This document shows, piece by piece, positions 47,246 through 59,260 of a DNA stretch of 64,000 nucleotides. A model generated the notes under the pieces. That model was not told where the DNA came from. It saw only the letters and a program-made list of their open reading frames with translations, and did no database searches. The translations under genes were made by a program, and so were the position numbers. Position 1 is the first letter of the stretch, and each line of letters begins with the position of its first letter. The DNA comes from Aulostomus chinensis (lineage: Eukaryota > Chordata > Actinopteri > Syngnathiformes > Aulostomidae). The stretch lies in assembly GCA_037954235.1 (NCBI GenBank), contig JBBMOA010000006.1, positions 27,128,541 through 27,192,540 of the forward strand, read 5' to 3'.

Positions 47246-50200
47246 CACTACTTTTGGGGTATGTAAATAGACTTAACATTTATTTCCTGGAGACTTATCC
47301 TAACCACTACTTGCCCAAACCTAACTTTAACTTAAACCACTGACCCAAAAATCTATGTTTTACCAATTGGAGACAAGTTTTTCATCCCCCAACAGGCACA
47401 CACATGTGAGCACACACACGTAAAAATGCATGCACACTGGCACACAAACACACACACACACTCTCACACACACACACACACACATAAATATTTATACATC
47501 TGATAAGTGCTGTTTGTCTGTCAGAAGGATTATGTAATAACTATGAGGCCAATTGACATCAGACTTGGTGGAGGGGTATAGAATGAACCAAGGAAGAACC
47601 CATTATATTTTGGAATAGAAGCGTTTAAAACATGGTGAAAAACTACATTTTCTTATGCTGAGGTCTTCAGTCTCTAATCTCCTGCCTGTTAGCAACATGC
47701 CTTGTTGGAGGTACGTACTCTCCTAATCCCCTCCAGCTGGTTTTTGCTTAGAACCAAAACACTTTTATTACTGTGAAAGTATTGTTACTTGTCTAGCTTT
47801 AACAAAAAAGAAAACCAACGCTGAAATAACTTTGAGGTTACCATTTGTACTGTGTCATATGTCAAACATCCATAAGAATCCCCAAAAAGTTATCTTATGA
47901 CTCTTACCAAATCGAGCATGTAAAAAAAACAAAAAAAACTTTGAAGATCTTTACCACTGGTCTACTGGAACTACTGGTTATAAATAAAAACTCATATTTA
48001 AGTACCACTTAAACATATTCTCAATAAAATTATATTTGAACTCAATTTTAAAGAACACTCAATACTGCGAGGTCATTCTTGACAATGGAAGCAGAAGTTT
48101 TGAAAATTGACGTTCTGGAACACGACAGCAAGAAGATCTTGAATAACGTTTTGGTCAAATATTTGAAATACCACTCTGTCCGTGTGGAGCTGACACAATG
48201 GCTTTCAGCCACAAGTGCAGTCAGGCATATTTCAGAAGCAAAGAAATCTAAATAAAAACTGTGGCTGTGCTAAATTTAAAAAGCAGCAAAAATATTACAG
48301 CGTCCTTTTCCCTCAAGTGTTCCAAATATTTGCGAACACAGAGAGCCAGCGTGCCATCGGCTGCCAGCACGGCCCATAACATCATCAGTCACACTTTACA
48401 CAACAGAGTATTATTTTACACTAATCTTTTGTGGAAGTGAACAGTGGGTGAAATATATGTGAATCAAGGTGAACAAAGGTGTTGGCCGCTTTTGACAATA
48501 CTTAAATTGTTCTGCATAACAACAGAGTCCTGCTTGCACTTCCCAAATGCTGCAGTAACTGCTGTTAAATTTAGCAAGAGAGGGGAAGCAGAGGGAAGCA
48601 TTACTCACTTCAACAGGCTAGAAAAAAAAACACAACAAAAAAATCTAACCACAGCTAAAAGCGTGACCTGGAGTTTGAGAAAAGACTGAATCACCTTAAG
48701 GTTGACATACAAAAGCGTCACACTGACACAGCCTGAGACTGTGATTGAGCTCAACAGCTCGTGGTTGTTGTAACAGAGCTTTTCAATCAGACTTAAACGG
48801 ATCCATACAGCATGTGGAGTAACAATTTGAATCTATGCAGCAAAACACCACTGGCCTTGAGTGAGATCATTCTGTCCGGGGAAATGTAATAAGACATGCA
48901 GCTGTGGTCTCGGCTCAGTCTCTGAGGTCGACTCTCAAAACAACGGGACGTGTTGATAGGCATGCAGGGAGCGAGGAAAACTGGCGACAATGAAGTAAAT
49001 CCAGAACTTATGGAGTTCTATTTTTAAAAAAAATCATGGGATGGATGGTCAGACATACTGGACCTTGGCTGTCCAAAGTAACAAATACGATTGTTTCTCT
49101 CTTGTTTTAAGTGAGCTCACATGACAAAGGGGGGACATTTTCCATGCATGAATTCATGTGTTGAATTCCCAAAGGCCCTCGTAATGTGTGTCTCTGGTTT
49201 CTAGCCGGTTCTGTAGGAACAGCATGTTGGCATCTGTACGTCAAGGGAAGGATTTTGCAGGGGATTTGGGAGCATATAGGATCATATAAGTTCCAGGGGA
49301 TAGAATCTGTGAGGTTACACAAAGACTCTGAGGAAAAAAAGAAAAAACAACTTTGTGATTTTGTGGTCATCAGAGCAATGTCAAAGTACACTTAGCTTAT
49401 GGAGTCCCTCGCCATGAGCTACCACGTGTCCCATTGTTGTTTGTCTTGTACATGCATTTTTACTGAAATGCCTACAAAATGCAGGAAAGGACTGCAAGTG
49501 CTCTGGACACAAGGAAATCCATGAAATGACAGCTTAGAAGGTGTTTGAATCTTTACACCATACTGCAGTGCTGTTGATATGACGCTACACGCCAGTGTAA
49601 TGAGTTCTGTGAATGCACCATCCTCACTGGACTTGAACCCTGCACCATCGGCATGTGAGGCAGACATGCAGACTAGCAAGGACACTAAACCTGTGGGTAT
49701 TAGCATAAATTGTTACCAGTGTGTCTCTTGACATGTCAGGGGATGAGGCGTACTCACTGCGCAGCACTGCCCCCTGACAATGACAGTGCCAACTAGAGGG
49801 CTCTCAAACAGCCTGCAGAGGGAAACTAAGCCAAACCCAATTTTAAAAAAGGCACACAAAAAAAAGGCTACTTTTTGCTACTTTAAACAGTTCTGCCCCC
49901 CAAAATAATGGGTTCATTCTTGGTATATTAGGCAGTTTCCTCACAGAACTAGATAAATCAAACCATTATCATTATTTCCAGCTTCATTTCAAGATAATGG
50001 CATTAAAATGTAATTACAAGCTGGGCTGTTGTAGGTTCCTGTATATCTTAAATATGTGTTCATGTATAAGTCGAGGGTTGGAACTTTGAGTGTCAGGTCA
50101 GTGTGGTCTTGTGCTCATCTGCAAACCCTATAGATAGATGCTGGATACAAAAGGTAATGAATAAAACTCCCCCTGAATTACATTTGCAACATTTTTATCC

Positions 50201-53200
50201 CAGACAGTCACAGAAAACTTTCATACTTAACAATTCAGTGTTTTTCCTCTTTTCTTACTTATTTCTGTCATTTTCCATCCTGTTTAGTGAAAGAGGTTGA
50301 TTTACAGCCACAGGTTTTGATAATCAGGTACTTGAAAAACTCTTTTTTAACCCTTATTGGTGTCCAGAGAAATATTCTGGAATTGGGGCTTTTTATTTTC
50401 CTCTGGGTTGTAACCGGAGCCGTGCAGCACTTAGTAAGAGGTGGTGGTCGCAGGGATGGAGTGCTGATAGAAAAGGGGAGCTAAAATGGGAGGAGTTGTA
50501 AAGAGGGACTGTAAAATCCAACTCTTTTGGCAAGAGAGCAACAGCAACAGCCAGACCTCCATCTGTGATTGATCAGTGTGTTGGCTTACACAGCTTGTAT
50601 GTGTGCTGGCGTACGTATGGGTGTGAGCGGTTCGGAGAACGAGAAAGAGGAGAAGAGGCTTTGCCCACAAGGTTTCAGCTGGGCGTGTGCTGGGAGTTAT
50701 AAAAAGCCTGGCAATAAAGATCAGTTATTCTTGTGTAAGAAAAGACTGATACCAGCGTTGACTTATGATTATGAGACTAGCAAAAAGCGATAAACAACCT
50801 TTCAGTGTTTATGTTCAAAGTTGCTGAACAATCAGGCCATTATTTTTTGCGAGAATTAGGAAAACTCCGAGTCTAGACATCTTTCTAAATAAGAGCCACC
50901 CAGTTTTCCTCTCTACCCCTGAACTCTTTCCTCACATAACTTCTAGCTGTCATAGGCCTAAACTTATGACCCAGTTTTTAAAACAGCACAAAATATCTCT
51001 TCCAAAGTATTCACGTAATCAACATGAGTCTGTGTATTTGCAGGACATCTCAAACACAAACGTGCTGATTTCAATGAAATATGCAGAAAAGATAATTCAG
51101 GATATGTCACGGATGAATTTTCTCCTTATTTCTTGATTTCCAAGTGAAATTGTTTCAGAAAATAATCTTGCATTCTAGATCTGGGATCCACAAGACCTTC
51201 TTGGGATATAAAATTTCTACAAGTATGGGCATATTATGATGAAATTCTTTAAGGCCGTGTATTTTAATTACTTAAATGAAAAGTGTTGTGCTCCCAGAGG
51301 TGATAATCATGCTCCTAACCTTCAACGTAAATTTGCTCTCATCATTTGACTTCTTCACGACGAAAAAGAAAAATCCAATACATGATAAACAGACACTCCC
51401 ATTGTTCTTCCTCCGCTGCCCATGTGTCAAAATATTAAATAATATTAATAACAATAATAATAATATTATTGATAATAATAGTAATAATAACAATAGTATT
51501 ATCTTTGTTTAATTTGAGGAAACTATTCCTCATCTGCTGTACAATGCTGGAGAGGCAGTTTGTCAGAGGATTAACAGCATTATTGTTGTCTGGTGCTACA
51601 GACATATACAACTGAGTGCCATCAGGATAACAATGAAGTAACAAATAACTTTTCCCAGCATATACAAACAAAACGATAAAGGGCCGAGACCCGTGTCCCC
51701 CTTTGCTTTGGCCCTTCTTATGAGTGCACCTAACTAACACACTGCTTTACAAGCCTGTAAAGTCCCTCCTGTCAAAATCTGTATTTTAAATCCTCTCACT
51801 GTTGACACTATAAATCTACTTTGCTCCTGAAATAAATCTTTCCATTCATTCATTTCATTCCACCAGTGTGACACTTTAACGGAGGAAGAGGACAGGGAGG
51901 AGGCGTCTGCGTTTTCAAGCATTTATTAATGTTTAACTACAGACCTCCATGCCTCCCGCCCTCCTGTTTCTTCCCCTCCACTCTTCTAAGGCCATCTGAA
52001 GCAGGCAGACAGTGGTGATAAATCACCGGTGGAGCCAAGGTCCAATCAACGCTGAAGCTGAATGGCGTGAGAAAGCATGTGGGCCTCCAGCATTTTTTTT
52101 TTTTTTTGATAACACTTTCTCTGGGTATCAAACTTGGTGTACGTGTGATGGCGGCACAGGGACTCTGACTGAGTTAGCTGGGAATGGGATGAGCTCACTG
52201 TGCTGCACAACAATCTGACGTATCAATCAAGAGTGCAAGGTCACTGTGACACCGACCTCCTGACTTTGAGCTTCGGTGAGTCGAGACGCAGGGCTGGTGA
52301 CACCATCATTCAGTGATACCATGAGTTTTATCAAGACAGGTGTCAGATAAAGACAATGGATAGCATTTGGTTCTGAAACCATGAAAGTACAGAACAGTAC
52401 AAGAGATGGAACATGTCACCATGGAGACATGAAAAGACATATGAGACTGTGTCAGACACTTTCAGTCTCCCTGCTAAGTTTTAATGAAGTCACTGGGTGC
52501 TTGTCTTCTCTCCGAGGATTAACGGAGAGGTCGGCTGCATTTCACTCACTTGAGGCCTCTGAGCCGGTGCCATGAGAGGACATCTTTGAGGCTTAACTTG
52601 CGCAGCCAATAAAGTGCAACATAAACAATGACGTGAAAGGTCTGCCACATACAGCGCGAGCGGCCCTCCCTGCCTCCAATCGAGGGAGGGAAGTATCCAT
52701 CAGCTGCCAAAAACATTAGGAGTCCAAAAGTAGTTGCTTTTTTTTTTTTTTTTTTTGACTAAATCAAACAACAGGTCTGTATAGCAAACCAGTTATAAAT
52801 TCTGTTCACGGCCAAAAAGTCTGTGTGCCAATTATGGTGCAGCTCCTAAATATAAATCCTCGTCTGGGCAATGCAGTTAAGTTGAAAAGTCCTGGCCTGC
52901 TCAATATGAGTTCGTAATCACAGCTTATTTGAAATGGGCTAGAGAGGAAAGAATGTATGAAACCTGATTTATCCTTACATCCCAAGGAAAGGCAATCCAA
53001 CCAAAATAGAAACACCTTGACTTAACAGACATCAGAGCTGCAGAGCATCTCCAGCATAACAAAGGAGGTTATAATCCCTCTCCCTTGGTGTCTGTAAAAA
53101 CAAACGCACTCATCATTGTCACAGGACCCGCGCCAGATGACTGCAGCATAAACATTTGTTTCACCAAGGAAAATGAAGGCAAACAAACCAGCATTACCAT

Positions 53201-54689
53201 AGTTACGCGTAGCTGCATGGTTTTCATTTGCGCTCTTGCAAGGGAGAGGAGAAACCCCCCATTAACACTTCACGCCAATAGAAGCAGCTATAGGATTTGA
53301 ACAATTATATTTGTCTTAATTGCAATAATATGAATTCGGTGCCTTCAGAACAGGAGTAACAATCCTAAACATCATCATATAGTTGTGAGGGTCAACGCAC
53401 GCCACAATTCTGACTTTGCAGGGAAGCAAGAGACACATGTAAGTTTGTTCATCTTCATTACGCATCCCTCTGCAAGTCATGGCTCCCTTCAAAGCACTTC
53501 TTCAAACATCCGTAATCAGTTCTGGAGGCCACATGGTTGTGAGGGAAAGTTTTAGCTGGCTAATGAAAACCAAAACAGGTCTTTGTGCTGATGAGTGCCC
53601 AGCTGCAACAAGCCTCCGCCAGTCGCAGACACTCATCATCTTACATAAGAGAGCACCAAAAATAGAGCTGATAGATTTCATATGAGGGGATCCGGCTACT
53701 GTAGCCACAGGCAAACCTCTGATAAGGTGGGGGTCCCACACCCAACAACTGCGCCTGCCAACTGGAAAACTTAAGCGCTCTATTTTCCCAGTATGACTGA
53801 CTCACCCGGAGGTTAATGACACACAAAGACCTGAGTCAAACAAACTGTGTATTATATAAATCAGGTCTTACCAGGACGTGAGTGAGAACGATCTTGATGA
53901 GCGGTGCTCCGGACAGGTTGACTGACAGGGCCGGTAAAGGCTCCACTTTGAGAGAAATAAGGCAGCTTGCAACCTCAATTTTATGATCCTTGTAATCATC
54001 AGCTTCATGAATCCTAAAATGAAGAACAAATGACACAGAGTGACACAGTGGCACAGATACAAACACAAAGAGGGAGACTTAGAAACTGTGAGAAAAGAGC
54101 AATCGTAACAAATAACCTGGTGGTAACATCAACACAGAAGTGTTACACACTTGCCCAGAGCAGTAGCATTGAAGTGGGACTTTGTCTATATAATTAATCA
54201 CACTGGCAACCAGCAGCACGACATCAATAGTTTTTCAAGGTCATCAAATATGTGACATCAGGATCATACAAGCGTCACCTCTCTATCATCATGCAAAGGG
54301 ACACTGGAAGAGCCAATCAAAGGCTAAATGTGTTGCTAGAAAGTGAAGCTGTTTTTGGGTCCATGAAATGTGAAAAAACGGGTTGTTTATCACTCAGGTT
54401 TGGTAGAAATAAACATCAGTAGAACAGGCTGGCCTCGAGATGAGCCAGTTTGGCATAAGGGTGGAGGGGCTAATAGCAGGGTGTATCAGTCGGTGGAGGC
54501 TGAGTGGTGAGATGAGAGATAGGCGAGAGGACAGATAAGACCCTGGCCCCAGGCATCGGACGTTCAGGAAACAGGGGCGCCTCTGTGTCAGTGGACTGAT
54601 TTGCCTCACAGGAAGTACAAAGCTTGATTTTTTTTTCTTGTTATCGGAATGGCTGCAATTAGTTTTTTTTTTTTTTGGTTCTGTGTGTG

Positions 54690-54739
<50 letters not shown>

Positions 54740-57700
54740 CGAAGGTCATTCATGTTTAAACTTTATGTAACCTTGCTTTGTGTTTTGTTGGGTTACCTGG
54801 TCTTGACAGGGCTGATCTCTTTGTAGTAGCTGTGCATGTTGTGGTAGAAGAGGCCAACGATGGTGGTTTGACCTGAGGGGGGACGGGACACATATGAATG
54901 TACAAGGCATGAGGGCTGGGAATGTAATGTAGCGCTGCTAAAATGCTCACAAAGAAGGGAAGTTAATTAACGTAGCCTCGCCGCTGCACGCTGGCACCGG
55001 CAGCCTAATAGCACTGCTGTATACTCGCACAATGGTGAAAGGGAGAGGGCTGCAAAGCATGTGGTTGTTGGGAAATCTTATGAAACCTCTACATGACTTC
55101 ACCAGTGGGGAAGGAGGTCTACACACCCCTCCCCCTCCTCTAATCTGACCTATTATCCAGCCAGGTCCCCACCTCAGCCCTGCGACATAAACAATGAAAC
55201 TGGAGGAAATCCATAATGGTCCTGTTCCTCTCTGTTCAAAGGCTTTCAACCCTTGACTGCAACAACAAAAGCTTGTTAATGTTAAACAAATGTCCACAGT
55301 GTATGTGGCAGGAGAGTTTTAACCTTCCAAAAACATAATTTCAACAAAACGCCCCCCATGAAGTCCCACGAGAGATTGCTAGATGGCCAGTTTGCATGTT
55401 TAGGTCCCCAAAGGAAGAAGACTTCCAACAAGGTTGAGACTAGGTCATAACCTTGTTCTGCTGGGCTGGTTGATTTTTTTGAAAATGTGGGCAATTTGTT
55501 ACAGGGGTGGTAAATGTGACAATCATGTGAATTTCTCATCTGCAATTTTCTGTAGTGATCCCAATAAAAGGCTGGCAACGGCTGACTGCTGTCGTCCTGG
55601 AGGTCTTACTGCTGTGCCTGCTGGATGGACAGCAGCCTCAGAGGCTGATCTCCACATGTCGGATGCTGACTCAGTAAAATCACTGATTTTCTAAAGGGAG
55701 TCTGGACTGACGCTATGACATGAAACATTTGTTTGAAATCATCATGGAGAAGTCTGCAGGAGAACTGCGCTGATCGGTTCATGGTGAGATTTTCTGATGA
55801 CTGATTGAGTTTTATTGCTGAAACTTCACTCAAAGCAGAAAATCTTTACGTGATGATTTATTGGACTCCAGACTGGAGTTATAAACTGTCACGACAGATG
55901 AAAAACAAATGACGGGCCCCCTGCAAATAAAAAGCTCGTTTTAAACGCACGTTTTATTCGAACGCAATTGAGAACAGCTTCTCCTGATGACATAATATGG
56001 AACATTTTACACTGATTTATTTTGACGCAGCAGCCTCCAACAACTGACCACCACACAAATGGCAGATTTCTATCCTTCAGCAGCAAAGCTGTTTCTAGAG
56101 CTTGCCAGTAACCTGTCCAGACAATGATAAAAAAGGGATATATTAACACACAAATGTGCAGCGCTCCATCCCCTCAGAGCATCTCACACAGCCAAGTACT
56201 CAGAGTTAACCTGGCTTGAATGTGTCGGCATTAACATCATTTCTAATAATAGCCCTTCAATGAATTAATAAAATATCTTATTCCAGTGTTTGTAGGGCAG
56301 AACAGTGCATCCAGTAGCCAGGTGGAGCCAGAGGAAACTGAGCTGAGCACAAAGTCAAACAAATAGAGTTTTAATGCCCACTATAATTACTCCACTCCTT
56401 CTCTCCTCTATGTGAGTCCATTCTTTTTAATGACAGAGGAAAGTGCTCTCTCTCATTCTTTCTGTTTTGAATCAAAGAGTAACAGCCAACATTAAAGTCA
56501 TAGCTGGATTTCTACAGCACACCATAAAGCCACACAAAAGCTCTCATGGCTCTCCCGCTCTACTCTCCATGCTTTGTTAATAGTCTTAAATCTTCGAATA
56601 GTAAATTACCAGCCTGTAGCAAGAGGCTCACTGCTCAACATTCTTCTCCTGACAGCATCCGTGCACGACATATGTGGGGTATTCACCTACAGAAGTTGCG
56701 TCTTTTTAGACAAAAATACGCCTCCAATGAGGAAATACGGTACTCACACTGCATGGTGAAAGCCTCCCCTGGTACAGAGATGTAGTTCTTTCCCTGAGTG
56801 GGAAAGCGGTAATGCGTCAGGTTGTAGTTCTGAGGGAATTTCATCAGAGAGTAATCTGTTGGGTCAGAGGTTAGAAAAAGTGAGAAAAACAGCTTGAAGC
56901 AACTGGCCAGTCTGCTTTATCCGAGGTGGATCAAAGATGCACAGCAACCCCTCGGGTGAGAGACACAAACAAGAGTAGTGGTAAACAAAATATTATGCAA
57001 AAAACCCACACCCATGAGAGGCAATAACCTCTGCTTGTATGACCCCCACGTGTCCTCTGAGTATGAAAACTCATGACGAAATCTGGACGCTCCATGTCCC
57101 TCCGTCTTAAACTACAAGTGAGTCACGTTTTGGGGAGTTGAAACAATACTGACCTGCAACAAATGATGTTCCACCCAGAGAGACCAGGGAGTTCGGGCTG
57201 GGCTCCAGGTTAGTCACCATGTGTTCCATCACTCTGTCCACGGTCTCAATCAGGCCGCTGACCACAGGGGTGGATTGCTGCTCAACAAGGATCCAACAGA
57301 CAGTTGAGCTCAATCACAATCACTACTTTGTAAATGAATTGCTTTGTGTCCCCTTGAGAAACTGAGTCAACTTCCCACAGAGGGTACTACTCATAAAACA
57401 GGTGTATAACAGCGTGTTGATGAGTAACTGGGTGGTGGGGAAGTTCCAATCTCTGAGGTGGGAGAAGAAACTGAATGCCTGTTGTACTCTGAATTTCCAT
57501 GTGGGAGGTTTTTGGGAGGTCCAGGAGGTAGGTTTGACGTCACTCAACGTGGCAGCGCTTGAGGTGAAGGATGAGAAATCCTCTGAATTTTGAGGGAGGG
57601 TTATGATAGCTGTTTTAACATAGCCCCGCTTGGGAAATATTGACCTCTTGTCATCTTTAATCAAACAAAACCTATAATAATGGCAAAAAAGTAGCTTGGC

Positions 57701-58432
57701 TTAAAAAATATTGCATGCATTACATTAAATTATTGCATGTACAGTACATTATAGTACAAATGTCATAAATCAAATTAAAAAATGCATGCAAGTCATGTGA
57801 TCACTGCTGTCTGTGAAAGACAAAAATCTTTCCCAAGAAGACGTGATTAAGAGTGAAAGACTCTGACACTCGTAATCAATCCGATGAGAGAAGGTAATCT
57901 CCGGGGGATTTACTGAATTGACTGTCCAAGTTTCGCAATCTGCTGCGCCAACATCTGTCTTAACCTTCTCCTGCAAAAACAAGCATGTTTGCAGCGAAAG
58001 CTCGATGTATCGAAACCGCACACACCGAGTAGCTGTCCTCTGGCCACGGTGCGTTTGTGTATCAGCGCATGGGGCTTTGCTCAGAGTGCGAGACGAAACA
58101 CATTTTCATTGGCAGTGTCATGTTACAGTGCAAATCACAGGCAGCAATACAGTGTTTTTCAAAGAACACCTCTGTATGGGACTTTCTTGTGTGTGGTGCC
58201 AAAAGCGTCAGTATCTCAAACTGCCTTGGGTTGAGGTATTCAGTGAATTGCATATGTTACATGATGTCATGTTTGAACATTTCACAACAACAATGTGAAC
58301 TCATTTACCTCTGGCAACCCTGGAGAGGACAGCACTTCTTCCACACTTTTGAGAAAAGCCTGCGCAGAAGAAAAAGGACATCATAGAACTGTTGCATCAT
58401 GTGCACAAGGGTGGGCATTGTGTGCGCGTGTG

Positions 58433-58492
<60 letters not shown>

Positions 58493-59226
58493 GGACTGTG
58501 TTCTGAGACCTGTGTGAGGTTGCTGGCAGTGTTGTGAGGAAGGGTCCTATTGGGCAGTGCCTTTAGGAAGCCCAACACTGGAATGGATTCTGGGCCCTTG
58601 GAGCTTTGGACCTCCTCAAACTGGCTGCTGACAACAGGAGGACTCACTTCAATGGCCCTCTGAGACAACACAAGAGGCATGACATGAAGCTTACTATCAG
58701 GAGATTGTTTCCGAAGGAGCACAGAGTTCCAACATACACAGGATGTTTAATGGAACCGAACTGATTGAGTTTGGGGGAATACTTGGACAAGTGATACAGT
58801 GTTACTCTTTTCCAGCCTCATGCCCTACAGGGAGCCTTTCTGTGGTGTTGAGCAGCTGTTTCTACTTCTCTAATTCTTTATCTGTTTCTACTTCTCTAAG
58901 CCCTTTCATAAACAAGGCAGCTCTATACACATGTGCTAACAATAATCCTCACCAGCTCCTCTATCAATAAAATGAAACAATGGTTCAATAAAAAGAAAAA
59001 TCAACTATTTGCATTTAAAACACAAGACCCTCATCTGGTTCTGGTATTAGCCCTAAATCTGTGCGCACATTTCTTAACCTCCGATGAATACCTGGTGGCT
59101 TGACAGTGTAATAGTTGTCTTACAACATATCACATGTATATGATATACAGTTTTGGACTATCATTACTACCAGTTACAAAAAACAAGGGCTGGCTTAGGG
59201 GTCAAGCATGAAAGTCTGTCTAATTA

Positions 59227-59260
<34 letters not shown>

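Larger units (their letters stand above)
42699..53871 (-). other. adgrd1: adgrd1 11.2-kb intron inside the GAIN-coding region
   Basis: This is by far the largest intron in the window. It contains CA repeats (47196-47242 and 47451-47482), an ATA/AAT-rich tract (51434-51500) and poly-T runs (52093-52107, 52738-52756). Open frames in it are short, show no known domain and lack splice support. The flanking exons join in frame. I found nothing else that I can support. Confidence 0.6.
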
